Below are positions 17,990 to 26,893 of a DNA stretch of 64,000 bases, piece by piece. The DNA comes from Streptomyces sp. Je 1-332. Lineage in GTDB: Bacteria > Actinomycetota > Actinomycetes > Streptomycetales > Streptomycetaceae. Every line of letters starts with the position of its first letter. Position 1 is the stretch's first letter. A program made the position numbers and the translations under genes. The stretch is taken from the NCBI RefSeq assembly GCF_040730185.1, contig NZ_CP160402.1, forward strand, positions 6,572,001 through 6,636,000. Reading direction: 5' to 3'. The notes under the pieces were generated by a model. It saw only the letters and a program-made list of their open reading frames with translations, made no database searches and was not told the DNA's origin.

Positions 17990-18634
17990 TCAACCGGCCG
18001 TCGCCGGGGCCCTGTCGGTCGCCAGCTTGATGGCGAGGACGCCCAGCACCGTGCCCATCACGTACCGCTGAATTCGCAGCCACGTCGGGCGGCGGGCCAG
18101 GAATACCGCGATGGTGCCCGCCGCCAGGATGATGGCGAGGTTCACTCCCAGGCTGATCGCGATCTGGAGGCCGCCGAGCACGAAGCCCTGGAGGAGGGTG
18201 TGGCCGGCTGACGGGTCGATGAACTGGGGGATGAGCGAGACGTACATGATGGCGACCTTCGGGTTCAGGAGGTTCGTCAGCACTCCCATGGTGAACAGGC
18301 GCCGGGGGGAGTCGGGGGACAGTTCCTGGTGGGCGAAGACCGATAGGCCGCCCGGCTTGAGTGCCTTCCAGGCCAGCCATGCCAGGTAGGCCGCTCCCGC
18401 GAGTTTCACGGCCAGGTACAGCTGCGGGACGGCGAGGAAGACCAGGGACAGGCCCAGGTTGGCCGCCGTCAGATAGATGATGAACCCGACGGCGACCCCC
18501 GCCAGCGAGATCGCTCCGGCCCGCCTGCCCTGGGTGATGCTCCGCGAGACCAGGTACATCATGTTGGGGCCGGGTGTGAGCACCATGCCCAGGGACACCA
18601 CTGCGACGCCGAGCACCGCGTTCGTTCCGATCAT
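17990..18634 (-). CDS. LysE/RhtB-family amino-acid exporter
   Basis: A 214-residue inner-membrane protein with about six hydrophobic segments. The LysE/RhtB signature GMVLTPGPNMMYLVSRS lies at residues 16-32, and the second conserved block MGVLTNLLNPKVAIMY near 115-130. The family exports amino acids or their analogues; the substrate is unknown. A perfect palindrome (18683-18697) lies about 50 bp upstream. Confidence 0.88.
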   Translation of the reverse strand: MIGTNAVLGVAVVSLGMVLTPGPNMMYLVSRSITQGRRAGAISLAGVAVGFIIYLTAANLGLSLVFLAVPQLYLAVKLAGAAYLAWLAWKALKPGGLSVFAHQELSPDSPRRLFTMGVLTNLLNPKVAIMYVSLIPQFIDPSAGHTLLQGFVLGGLQIAISLGVNLAIILAAGTIAVFLARRPTWLRIQRYVMGTVLGVLAIKLATDRAPATAG

Positions 18635-18682
18635 TGGACAAGGATCGAACGGTGGTGCCGTGCAGCACCAGCGACGAATGCT

Positions 18683-18697
18683 TTACGCGACACGTAA
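18683..18697. promoter_or_regulatory. Palindrome upstream of the LysE gene
   Basis: TTACG-N5-CGTAA (18683-18697) is a perfect inverted repeat in the short gap between the LysE start and the chitosanase stop. It is a likely operator, but no regulator gene is adjacent. Confidence 0.45.
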
Positions 18698-18754
18698 GCG
18701 CTGCTACATCGGCGCGGGATGTGCGTGTGCGGTGTCCCGCGCCGATGGTGTCGG

Positions 18755-19600
18755 TCAGCCGATGCGGTAGGCGTCCCCGTACACCTTCCACTCCAGTGGC
18801 GGGTCCAGGTTCAGGTTGCCCTCGTTCAGGAACACCCGCTGTGCCGTGTCGACGCGGCTGGTGTCCTCGTGTGCCTCCTCCTGCTTCATCGCCCAGACGC
18901 GTGCGTCGAGGAACGCGTGGAGGTACGTCACCTCGTCACCGCCCTGCGCCGGCGGTTCGGCCGAACGCAGGGCGCGCTGGCGGATGTTGCGGAAGCTGGT
19001 GCTGTCGCCGCCGTCGCCGTGCATGACGATCGCGTCGTAGTACGCGAACTGTCCGAGGACGCCGATGCCGTCGGCCTTGCCCTGTCCGACCGCCGGGTTG
19101 AAGTAGACGCGGTCGCGCTCGTCGTTCTGCGCCCTCTGGAACTCGGAGTCCTCGGCGGCCCTTTCCCAGTCGCCCTTGTACGTGGGGTCGAGGCCCTCGT
19201 GGGAGTCGGTGCCGTCCACCTCGCGCAGGGCGGGGAGGTACTTGGCGAGGATGTTGCCCGGCGCGCGTTGGGTGTAGAGCTCGACGAGGTCGAGCATGTC
19301 GCCGGTGCCCGAGCAGAAACCGATGATCCCAGCGGTGTAGCCGCGGCCGTCGCCTATGTCCTCGCAGTAGCGGTAGTACTCCTTCCAGTTGAGGTCGGAG
19401 TTCTCCGCGCTGCACACGATCTTCATGGCGATCTCCTTCTTCGCCGGATCGTCGAGCCCGCCCGCCTTCGGGGTGGGGGCGGCGCCTGCCGTCTGCGAGG
19501 CGATGACCGGGCCCGCGACGAGCGAGGCGCCCAGGAAGGCGAGCACTGTGCGGCGCGAGGTGTGGGTGGGGGGAGTGGGGATGTGACGGGGAGTGGGCAC
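18755..19600 (-). CDS. csnA: Secreted GH46 endo-chitosanase
   Basis: A 281-residue exported endo-beta-1,4-chitosanase of family GH46. A twin-arginine-type signal (SRRTVLAFLGASLVAG) is followed by the mature enzyme beginning near GGLDDPAKKEIAMKIV. The two catalytic carboxylates match the Streptomyces N174 enzyme: Glu in CSAENSDLNWKEY and Asp in CEDIGDGRGYTAGIIGF. QNDERDRVYFNPAV and GQFAYYDAIVMHGDG are further family blocks. GTG at 19600 follows GGAGG at ideal spacing. A CsnR-type operator lies at 19662-19678. The enzyme degrades chitosan outside the cell. Confidence 0.95.
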   Translation of the reverse strand: MPTPRHIPTPPTHTSRRTVLAFLGASLVAGPVIASQTAGAAPTPKAGGLDDPAKKEIAMKIVCSAENSDLNWKEYYRYCEDIGDGRGYTAGIIGFCSGTGDMLDLVELYTQRAPGNILAKYLPALREVDGTDSHEGLDPTYKGDWERAAEDSEFQRAQNDERDRVYFNPAVGQGKADGIGVLGQFAYYDAIVMHGDGGDSTSFRNIRQRALRSAEPPAQGGDEVTYLHAFLDARVWAMKQEEAHEDTSRVDTAQRVFLNEGNLNLDPPLEWKVYGDAYRIG

Positions 19601-19661
19601 GGGGCCTCCAAGGTGGGGGGAGTACGTCGATCCGATGACGCTTGGGCTCTTCCGTGTTCTG

Positions 19662-19678
19662 TTAGGAAGGTTTCCTAC
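19662..19678. promoter_or_regulatory. CsnR-type operator upstream of chitosanase
   Basis: TTAGGAAGGTTTCCTAC lies about 60 bp upstream of the chitosanase start. It closely matches the AGGAAA-TTTCCT palindrome known to bind CsnR, the ROK-family repressor of chitosanase genes in actinomycetes. No csnR-like gene is in the window. Confidence 0.75.
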
Positions 19679-19749
19679 CAGAGTTCGGAGGTGCCGTATA
19701 CCCGTCAAGGGAGGGCGAGTTGCCGATCTTGGAGGCCTTGTCCCGCCGG

Positions 19750-21933
19750 TTATTGAGTGTTGGTCAGCCGTTCGCGCACCTGCACGGCGACTTTGTACGT
19801 GTCTCCGGTCGGCCGGGTGGCGAGGTGGCCCGGGTCGCGAACCCAGCCGTCCTCGATGGCGAACCAGTCGATGGCCTTCGGGTCGCGCTTCTCGTCGAGT
19901 GCGGCCCTCAGTTCCGCGAAGTACGTTTCCCAGCGCAGCCGGTAGAGCCCGCCGACGAGGCCGGCCCACTCCCGGTTGGCGTAGTCGCGCAGCCCCGCGT
20001 CCGCCCCGGCCCGCGTGCCCCACACGGTGAGCAGCGACAGCTGGTCGTACGCGAGACGCTCGCGCTCCGTCGCGTCCGCGCCCCACGAGCGGGCATCGGC
20101 GACCCAACGGCCCAGGAGGTGGCGGGAGTCGGTGGCCACCAGTTCGTCGAGCAGGTCCATCAGGGCGAGCCAGGTGCGGGTCAGGCGGTCGAAGCGGTCC
20201 TTGTCCTGATCGTCGTACGCCTTCTTGATCTGGGGGAGCAGTACCCGGCTGCGGTTGGAGAGCGCCTGCCGGGCCACGTCCAGGACGTCGCGGCGGTAGG
20301 CGGATGAACGCCTCAAGTCGGGGCGTGTGGCCAGCAGTTCGGTGAGTGCGGGTTCGAAGTCCTCCGGCTTGTACCGCATCGCCTTCGGGGACCAGGCCGC
20401 CGCCGACTTCGCCGCGAGGTCGGGGCGTGCGCCGAAGAGGCCGTCCGCGCCCTCGGACCACTCGTCGGCGCGGGTCGTGCCGTACGCGGTGCGGCGCAGG
20501 ATGTCCCAGGCGGCGGCAGCGTGCGGGTCGGCCGCGCCGTAGCGGGACACGGGCCAGTCGTCGAACCAGGAGGCGAGGTCCAAGTCGCCCGTCCGCCAGG
20601 CGAGTTCCGAGAAGAGCTCGAAGGCGGCGGGGTTGTTGTCGGCCGCCTCCGGCATCAGGGAGATCCCGCGCTGCGTGCTGCCTTCCTTGGTGCGCCACTT
20701 CTCGTAGAGCGCGGCCCAGTCGGGGGTGTTGGCGCCGAGTGTGGTGTGGCCGCCGAAGTTCCAGATCGAGCCGAAGGTGTAGGGGGTGTCGTTCCAGTCG
20801 GACTCGCGGTCGGTGATCTTCGAAAAGCGGTCCGAGAGGCCGTCTACCACGAGCATCCTCGACTTGTCGACGGCGTCGACGATGGCCTGGGGAGGGTTGC
20901 TCTGCCAGCCGAGGATCACCCAGGTGGCGCCGGGGTGCGCGGACCGGAGGGCTTTCTCGACGGCCTTCGCGGCGACCGGCACCGGCACGTCGCCCGGCTT
21001 TCCGCCCTCGTGGAGGAGGTCCATCTTGTACATCGTCGACGCGCCGAACAGCTCGTCCTGCGCACGGTAGAAGGCGGCGGCCACCCGGCCGAAGTGCTCG
21101 GTGCGCGGATCGAGCCAGTCGGGGCGCGCGAAGCCGACCCAGTCGCCCTGCGGCACGGTCCTCGCGCCGGGGTTCTTGGCGGCGAAGCCGGGCGGAACGG
21201 TTCCGAAGTAGCCCGGGAGGACCGGGGTCATGCCCAGCTCACGCAGCCGGTCGGTGATCCGGCGCCCCAAGGCGGCCCGTTGGTCCAGGAGTTGACGCGA
21301 GACCGGATACGGGAAGGTGGACATGTTCTGGAGCAGCCACCACGGCTGATGGGCCGGGGCTGGGATCCACTCGCGCATCTCCTGGTCGGAGTAGCCGAAC
21401 TCCTGGAACACGCGGTGGTAGAGCGCGTCGGCGCCGACGTAGACGAGCACCTCGTTGTAGCCGTGCAGGGCGAGCACGTCGATCTCCCGCTCCCAGTACG
21501 ACCAGTCGTGGTACGCGCCCGTGTAGCCGTCGTTCGTGTCGTTGAGGGCGAAGCGGTGCGGGGCGTTCGCACGTCCGGCCGCCGGCTTGTCGAGGCCGGG
21601 GAGCCGGTCGGGCAGGTCGAGCTGGTCGCCGGCCCAGGTGATGTTCACCCGGGCGGTGTGTTTCAAGTAGTGGCGCAGTCCGGTGAGTTGGACGGCGGGC
21701 GTCGGTCCGGCGATCTCGATCCTCCCGCGCCGCCCGGACACCCGGAAGGTGTCGGTGGGACCCGCGGTCGTGAACGTCAGCTGCTTCCAGTGTCCTGGCA
21801 GCAGGCGCCGGGCGGCCTTGACCGCGGGCGAAGCGGAGGCCGGGGCGCCGTCGGCGGTGGAGCCGGAACAGGCGACGGCGGCGCCGGTGGTCCCGGCGAT
21901 GGTGGCGAGGAAGGTGCGACGGGCAAGGGGCAT
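19750..21933 (-). CDS. Exported GH89 alpha-N-acetylglucosaminidase
   Basis: A 727-residue glycosidase of family GH89 (the NAGLU family), cleaving terminal alpha-linked N-acetylglucosamine. The N-terminus RRTFLATIAGTTGAAVACSG combines a twin-arginine motif with a lipobox-like VACS, suggesting a Tat-exported lipoprotein. Family blocks include DGYTGAYHDWSYWEREID, NEVLVYVGADALYH, FQEFGYSDQEMREWIPAPAH, HQPWWLLQNMS and DLLHEGGKPGD. The C-terminal helical domain fills residues 450-727. ATG 21933 is assigned by the signal peptide; a GTG lies just upstream. It is divergent from the fucosidase gene. Confidence 0.92.
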   Translation of the reverse strand: MPLARRTFLATIAGTTGAAVACSGSTADGAPASASPAVKAARRLLPGHWKQLTFTTAGPTDTFRVSGRRGRIEIAGPTPAVQLTGLRHYLKHTARVNITWAGDQLDLPDRLPGLDKPAAGRANAPHRFALNDTNDGYTGAYHDWSYWEREIDVLALHGYNEVLVYVGADALYHRVFQEFGYSDQEMREWIPAPAHQPWWLLQNMSTFPYPVSRQLLDQRAALGRRITDRLRELGMTPVLPGYFGTVPPGFAAKNPGARTVPQGDWVGFARPDWLDPRTEHFGRVAAAFYRAQDELFGASTMYKMDLLHEGGKPGDVPVPVAAKAVEKALRSAHPGATWVILGWQSNPPQAIVDAVDKSRMLVVDGLSDRFSKITDRESDWNDTPYTFGSIWNFGGHTTLGANTPDWAALYEKWRTKEGSTQRGISLMPEAADNNPAAFELFSELAWRTGDLDLASWFDDWPVSRYGAADPHAAAAWDILRRTAYGTTRADEWSEGADGLFGARPDLAAKSAAAWSPKAMRYKPEDFEPALTELLATRPDLRRSSAYRRDVLDVARQALSNRSRVLLPQIKKAYDDQDKDRFDRLTRTWLALMDLLDELVATDSRHLLGRWVADARSWGADATERERLAYDQLSLLTVWGTRAGADAGLRDYANREWAGLVGGLYRLRWETYFAELRAALDEKRDPKAIDWFAIEDGWVRDPGHLATRPTGDTYKVAVQVRERLTNTQ

Positions 21934-22275
21934 GACGTAGGGATACCCTCCCGGTTCGGCGGTGCTCGGCAGCCGCCCGGCCGAAGCGGGACGGCGCACC
22001 ACGATGAACCGCGCGCGAACCATGGTCAAGTACGCGCGGCCATCGCCGGCGCCCGGCTCGACCGCACCGCCGCGCGGCAGGAGCGGTGACGCGATGTCGT
22101 CCGGCGAAGCGGCGTCCTGAGTGTGGCCCACTCCCGGGAATTTGGAGCAGTCATCGGAGCGGTGGCGTGCGAACATGCCAACCTCGAACCCATCAGGGCC
22201 GGTTGGGCGCATTGACATCCGATGTATTCAACCCTACGTTCCCGAGCGACCCGTCAACCTCAGGGAGCCGCCCCC
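21934..22275. other. Intergenic region between GH89 and GH29 genes
   Basis: About 340 bases between divergent genes. The right end holds the fucosidase promoter and its palindrome. The left part has frames open on both strands but no recognisable domain, and no clear promoter for the GH89 gene was found. Confidence 0.4.
22212..22240 (+). promoter_or_regulatory. Fucosidase promoter with overlapping operator
   Basis: TTGACA (22212-22217) and TACGTT (22235-22240) are 17 bp apart. A perfect palindrome ACATC-C-GATGT (22215-22225) overlaps the -35 element and spacer, a position suited to repression. The regulator is not identified. Confidence 0.6.
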
Positions 22276-24144
22276 ATGCGCACACAGCTCAGTCGCACCC
22301 GGCGAAGAGTCGCCGGGATCGCCTTGCTCCTCGCCTCGGCCCTCGCCGCGACCGCCGTCCCCGCCGCGGTCGCGGCGCCGACGGAACCCCCGGCCGCCGC
22401 ACCCCGCGCGGCCGAGCGGGCCGACTCCGCGGGCCCGGGAACGGACCACGCCACCGACGACCCCTTCACCGCCGACCGCACCAGCTGGTTCCGGCAGGAC
22501 CGCTTCGGCATGTTCATCCACTTCGGCGCCTACTCCAACCTGGAGGGCGAGTACAAGAAGGCCGACGGCTCCCTGTGCCGGGACGCCGAGTGGATCCAGC
22601 GCCAGTGCGACATCCCGAAGGCCGAGTACGAGAAGCAGGCCGCGACGTTCAATCCGGCCGACTTCGATGCCAAGGCCGTGGTCAAGGCGGCCAAGGACGC
22701 CGGAATGCGCTACATCGTCATCACCTCGAAGCACCACGACGGCTACGCGATGTGGCCCACGAAGGTCAACGACTGGAACCTGCGCGACCGCTCGTCCTTC
22801 GACAAGAACCGCGACATCCTCGCCGAACTGAAGAAGGCCTCCGACGACGCGGGCATCAAACTCGGCTTCTACTACTCGATCTGGGACTGGCACGACCCGG
22901 ACTTCCCCGACCCGGCGACCTTCCCGAAGTACGAGAAGCGGATGCGCGCCCAGCTCAAGGAGCTGGTCGACACCTACGACCCCGCCCTGCTCTGGTTCGA
23001 CGGCGAGTGGGACACGGACAAACCCCACAACCCCTGGACGGCGAAGCACGGCGAGCAGCTGGAGGCCTACCTCCGCGACATCGACCCGGACCTGATCATC
23101 AACAACCGCGTCGGCAAGCGCCGCGTGGTCGACGGCGACTACGGCACCCCCGAGCAGGAGATCCCCGGCGCACCGGTCGACGGCCAGCTCTGGGAATCCT
23201 GCATGACCCTCAACGGCCACTGGGGCTTCGCGCGCTACGACACCGACTGGAAGTCGTCGGCGACCCTGGTCAGGAACCTCCTCTCCACGACGTCCCGCAG
23301 CGGCAACTACCTCCTGAACGTCGGCCCCGACGCCCGCGGCCGGGTCCCGCAGCCCTCCGTCGACCGCCTGCAGCAGATGGGCGACTGGCTGCGTACGTCG
23401 GGCCAGGGCGACGCGGTGTTCGGCGCGCGCTTCGGCGGGCTCGTCGAGGAGCCCTCCTGGGGCTCGGTCAGCCGTAAGGGCGACAAGCTGTACGCGGCGG
23501 TCACCCAGTGGCCGGCGTCCGACGCCGCCCTGCACCTGAAGGCACGTACGGACTTCGAGGTGAAGTCGGCGCGGGTGCTCGGCAGTGATCAGAAGGTGAC
23601 GGTCACCCGGTCCGGCGACGGCATCGACCTGAAGCCGTCCGGTGCCGCGACCAACGACACCGCCACGGTCATCGAGCTGAAGGTGGACCCGGGGCCGACA
23701 GCACGGCCCGGCAAGGGCAAGGGCCTGCGGCAGGAGATCTTCGACAACGCGGAGCTGAGCGGCACCCCGAAGATCACCCGCACCGACCCCACCCTCAACC
23801 ACGCCTGGAAATACGAGGGTTCACCCGCGGCGAGCATCCCCTCCGAAAAGTTCAGCGTCCGCTGGACCGGCAAGCTTCAGCCGCGCCGCTCCGAGACGTA
23901 CACCCTGACGACCGTCTCGGACGACATGGCGCGGGTGTGGGTCGACGGCAAGCTCGTCATCGACTCGTGGACCCCGCACGAGCCGAAGATCGACAAGGGG
24001 CAGGTGGCCCTCACCGCGGGCAAGCGCCACTCGATCAGGGTCGAGTACGCGGAACGGACCGGCGAGGCCCACCTGAAGCTGCTCTGGTCCAGCCCCGGCC
24101 AGGAGCAGCAGATCGTGCCCGCGACACAGCTGTACGCGCGCTGA
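22276..24144 (+). CDS. Secreted GH29 alpha-L-fucosidase with C-terminal PA14 domain
   Basis: A 622-residue exported enzyme. The Sec/Tat-like signal runs RRRVAGIALLLASALAATAV to about residue 37. The GH29 barrel starts at WFRQDRFGMFIHFGAYSNLE (about 75-94) and contains YIVITSKHHDGYAMW and YYSIWDWH. The catalytic nucleophile Asp is in LLWFDGEWDTD (about 237). Residues about 490-622 form a PA14 domain with WTGKLQPRRSETYTL and VWVDGKLVIDSW, probably for carbohydrate binding. ATG 22276 is the start consistent with the signal peptide. It removes alpha-linked fucose from glycans. Confidence 0.93.
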   Translation: MRTQLSRTRRRVAGIALLLASALAATAVPAAVAAPTEPPAAAPRAAERADSAGPGTDHATDDPFTADRTSWFRQDRFGMFIHFGAYSNLEGEYKKADGSLCRDAEWIQRQCDIPKAEYEKQAATFNPADFDAKAVVKAAKDAGMRYIVITSKHHDGYAMWPTKVNDWNLRDRSSFDKNRDILAELKKASDDAGIKLGFYYSIWDWHDPDFPDPATFPKYEKRMRAQLKELVDTYDPALLWFDGEWDTDKPHNPWTAKHGEQLEAYLRDIDPDLIINNRVGKRRVVDGDYGTPEQEIPGAPVDGQLWESCMTLNGHWGFARYDTDWKSSATLVRNLLSTTSRSGNYLLNVGPDARGRVPQPSVDRLQQMGDWLRTSGQGDAVFGARFGGLVEEPSWGSVSRKGDKLYAAVTQWPASDAALHLKARTDFEVKSARVLGSDQKVTVTRSGDGIDLKPSGAATNDTATVIELKVDPGPTARPGKGKGLRQEIFDNAELSGTPKITRTDPTLNHAWKYEGSPAASIPSEKFSVRWTGKLQPRRSETYTLTTVSDDMARVWVDGKLVIDSWTPHEPKIDKGQVALTAGKRHSIRVEYAERTGEAHLKLLWSSPGQEQQIVPATQLYAR

Positions 24145-24177
24145 GCGGGAGGCGCACGCTGCTCCGCTGAACGGATC

Positions 24178-24213
24178 GGGCCCCAAGTCCTGGGAAGTCA
24201 GGACCTGGGGCCC
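24178..24213. terminator. Terminator after fucosidase
   Basis: A 15-bp stem with one mismatch (24178-24192 with 24199-24213) and a 6-nt loop, 33 bp after the fucosidase stop. No T-tract. Confidence 0.65.
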
Positions 24214-24366
24214 CTGCCGTGAGGACCAATGGCGGGCACCTTCCGGTCCGCGAAATTGACAGTGTTGATCGACGCCCGGCTGGGCAGACGACCGTTCGTC
24301 GATCTCTGACTTCCCAGGTCAGGCGGTCGCCGACAGATTATTGCCGATCAAGAGAGTGACTGCCCC

Positions 24367-25836
24367 GTGAGCGCGCCCGAAGCCCCTGAAACACCGGATC
24401 CCGCTCCGGAGGCCATAGCCCGGCACCGGGCGCTCTTCCGCGCGATCCACCGCCGCAAGAACCCGCGCCTGCGTCAGTCGGACATCACCGTCACCGAAGA
24501 GGCGCAGGTCAGGCGAGCGGTCAAGGCCACAGCCCTCGGCAATGCCATGGAGTGGTACGACTTCGGCGTCTACGCCTACCTCGCGGTGATCATCGGCAAG
24601 GAGTTCTTCCCCTCCGGCAACGACACCGCGCAGACCCTCTCCTCGCTGGCCACCTTCGCCGCCGCCTTCCTCGTGCGCCCCATCGGCGGCATGTTCTTCG
24701 GGCCGCTGGGCGACAAGGTCGGCCGCAAGAAGATCCTCGCGTTGACCATGATCATGATGTCCACGGCGACCCTGGCGATCGGTCTGATCCCGAGCTACGC
24801 CACCATCGGCGTGTGGGCCCCGGTGCTGCTCGTCCTGTGCCGCATGGTGCAGGGCTTCTCCACGGGCGGTGAGTACGGCGGCGCCGCGACGTTCATCGCC
24901 GAGTACGCGCCGGACAAGCGCCGCGGGTTCTGGGGCTCCTTCCTGGAGTTCGGCACGCTGATCGGCTACACGGTCGCGGCGGTCCTGGTGACCGCCCTGA
25001 CCATGGGGCTCAGCGACGGCGCCATGCAGTCCTGGGGCTGGCGCATCCCGTTCCTGGTGGCGGCGCCGCTCGGACTCATCGGTCTCTATCTGCGGCTGAA
25101 GCTCGACGAGTCGCCCGCCTTCCAGAAGATGGCGGAGGCGGAGAGCGGACCGGCGGCCGAGCGCCAGAAGAAGTCCCTCAAGGACTCCTTCTTCGGCCAG
25201 TGGCGCGCGATGCTGCTCTGCATCGCGCTGGTCGCCGCGTTCAACGTCACCGACTACATGCTCCTGTCGTACATGCCGACGTATCTGACGCAGCTCGGCT
25301 TCGGCGAGACCGGTGGCCTGATGTCCATCGTCATCGTCATGCTGATCCTGATGGCGCTCATCAACTCCGTCGGCCGCCTCTCCGACCGCATCGGCCGCAA
25401 GCCGGTCCTGATGGCGGGCTCGGTGGGCTTCTTCGTCCTGGCCCTCCCGGCCTTCCTCCTCATCAAGCAGGGCGGCACGGTGGCGGTCTTCACCGGACTG
25501 CTCATCCTCGGCCTCGCCCTGGTCTGCTACCTGGGCGTCATGTCCTCGTCGCTGCCGGCCCTCTTCCCGACGGACGTCCGCTACGGCTCCCTCTCCATCG
25601 GCTTCAACATCTCGGTCTCACTCTTCGGCGGTACGACCCCGCTGGTGGTCGCGGCCCTGATCGGCGCGACCGGCAACGACCTGATGCCCGCCTTCTACAC
25701 GATGCTCGCGGGCCTCGTCGGCATCATCGCGGTGGCCGCGATGAAGGAGACGGCCCGCAAGCCCCTGGAGGGCTCCCCGCCGTCGGTCGCGACGGACGAG
25801 GAGGCCCGTGAACTGGTGGCGGCGCAGCGTTCCTGA
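24367..25836 (+). CDS. MHS-family (ProP-like) MFS symporter
   Basis: A 489-residue MFS permease of the metabolite:H+ symporter group, with 12 membrane segments. A basic, cytosolic N-terminal tail of about 60 residues precedes ALGNAMEWYDFGVYAY, the hallmark of this subfamily. The loop 2-3 motif GPLGDKVGRKKIL and RMVQGFSTGGEYGGAATFI are intact. Relatives transport proline/betaine, citrate, 2-oxoglutarate or shikimate; the substrate is undetermined. GTG 24367 is used. The gene is convergent with the next one, with only 2 bp between stop codons. Confidence 0.9.
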   Translation: MSAPEAPETPDPAPEAIARHRALFRAIHRRKNPRLRQSDITVTEEAQVRRAVKATALGNAMEWYDFGVYAYLAVIIGKEFFPSGNDTAQTLSSLATFAAAFLVRPIGGMFFGPLGDKVGRKKILALTMIMMSTATLAIGLIPSYATIGVWAPVLLVLCRMVQGFSTGGEYGGAATFIAEYAPDKRRGFWGSFLEFGTLIGYTVAAVLVTALTMGLSDGAMQSWGWRIPFLVAAPLGLIGLYLRLKLDESPAFQKMAEAESGPAAERQKKSLKDSFFGQWRAMLLCIALVAAFNVTDYMLLSYMPTYLTQLGFGETGGLMSIVIVMLILMALINSVGRLSDRIGRKPVLMAGSVGFFVLALPAFLLIKQGGTVAVFTGLLILGLALVCYLGVMSSSLPALFPTDVRYGSLSIGFNISVSLFGGTTPLVVAALIGATGNDLMPAFYTMLAGLVGIIAVAAMKETARKPLEGSPPSVATDEEARELVAAQRS

Positions 25837-25838
25837 AG

Positions 25839-26771
25839 TCAGTCGCACATACGGCGCGTGGTGAGGGAGCCGCCCGCGTTCTCGTCGTCCGTGCCGAGGG
25901 CCGCGAGGTCGGAGCCGGGGACGCACTGCAGCCCCTCGATCTTGTAGCCCTCGAACTTCTCCAGGAGCTCGGGTGTCTCGGCGACGGAAAGACGCACCTC
26001 TCCGGCGGAGTTGACGCTCAGCTTGCCCGCGTCGCTCACGGCGGAGTCGAACGGCCCGTCGTCACCGGCGTCCGAAGCCGAACTGACAAGGACGTGGCCC
26101 GACTTGGTCACCTCGATGTCTGAGGCGTGGCGCACGTTCCCCTTCGGGTACGGCACACGCAGGGACGCCCTGCGCACCGAGCCGAACTTCGACTCGCCGT
26201 AGGAACCGACCGAGAACGGCGCCGCGTACAGCGTCGCGGGGCGGTCCGCGCCCGCGCCGCGGTCCGCCCAGACCGCCGCCATCTTGCCGTTGCGGGAGGT
26301 CAGCGTGAAGCTCTCGAAGTCGTCGCCCATGCCGATCGAGGGCAGCGGCGTGATGTCGAGGACCTTCACGGCCTCCCCGGCGTCGGTCAGCTTGAGGTGG
26401 TAGACGAGCCCGCGGCTGGCCAGGGCCACGTACTCGTCGGACGTCCCCGGCACCGCGTCGACCGCCTCCAGGTCGACGGGCTCGATGCTGTCCTGCCAGG
26501 TGATCGCCTCGACGGCGGCGGGCCTGCCGGGACGGTGGGTCACTTCGGCGATGCGGTTCTCGCCGGGGCGCTTGTTGTCGCGTACGACGAGGGCGCGAAG
26601 ATCGTCACCCGAGCGAGAGGTGACGGTGAGCCCGCTGATGCCGGACTTCACGTCGTCCCCGACCTGGTGCCATCGTCCGGCCTCCGGCTGCGCCGCGGAA
26701 AGACCGGTGCTGAGCACCACGGCAATTCCCGCGCCTAGGGCGGTCATTGCGGTCAGAAGGGACTTACGCAT
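25839..26771 (-). CDS. Secreted beta-propeller-like protein of unknown function
   Basis: A 310-residue exported protein. The signal peptide is KSLLTAMTALGAGIAVVLST. The mature protein has repeating strand-rich blocks (ALVVRDNKRPGENRIAEV, YVALASRGLVYHLKLTD, MAAVWADRG, GHVLVSSASDAGDDGPFD), suggesting a beta-propeller fold as in esterase-like or phytase-like proteins. No catalytic motif is clear. Two Cys near the C-terminus (LQCVPG and RRMCD) may pair. Its stop is 2 bp from the MHS permease stop, leaving no room for an intergenic terminator. Confidence 0.65.
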   Translation of the reverse strand: MRKSLLTAMTALGAGIAVVLSTGLSAAQPEAGRWHQVGDDVKSGISGLTVTSRSGDDLRALVVRDNKRPGENRIAEVTHRPGRPAAVEAITWQDSIEPVDLEAVDAVPGTSDEYVALASRGLVYHLKLTDAGEAVKVLDITPLPSIGMGDDFESFTLTSRNGKMAAVWADRGAGADRPATLYAAPFSVGSYGESKFGSVRRASLRVPYPKGNVRHASDIEVTKSGHVLVSSASDAGDDGPFDSAVSDAGKLSVNSAGEVRLSVAETPELLEKFEGYKIEGLQCVPGSDLAALGTDDENAGGSLTTRRMCD

Positions 26772-26893
26772 GGTCAGGGGCCTTTCGCTCGGTGTGCGAC
26801 GCGCGTAGATTTTTCACGGCTGGCCGGACCGTAATCGCCCGGCCGACCGTGAGGCAAGGGAAGTACCTGGATCGGTCTAACCAGTCGACGGGC

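Noticed and set aside
18755..20698. A chitosanase with a very long N-terminal extension
   Set aside because: The extension is an out-of-frame shadow of the GH89 gene. GTG 19600 has an ideal ribosome binding site and a Tat-type signal right after it.
24306..24322. CTGAC-N7-GTCAG inverted repeat upstream of the MHS permease as an operator
   Set aside because: Arms of 5 bp with a 7-nt spacer are expected by chance at this GC content, and no second copy was found.
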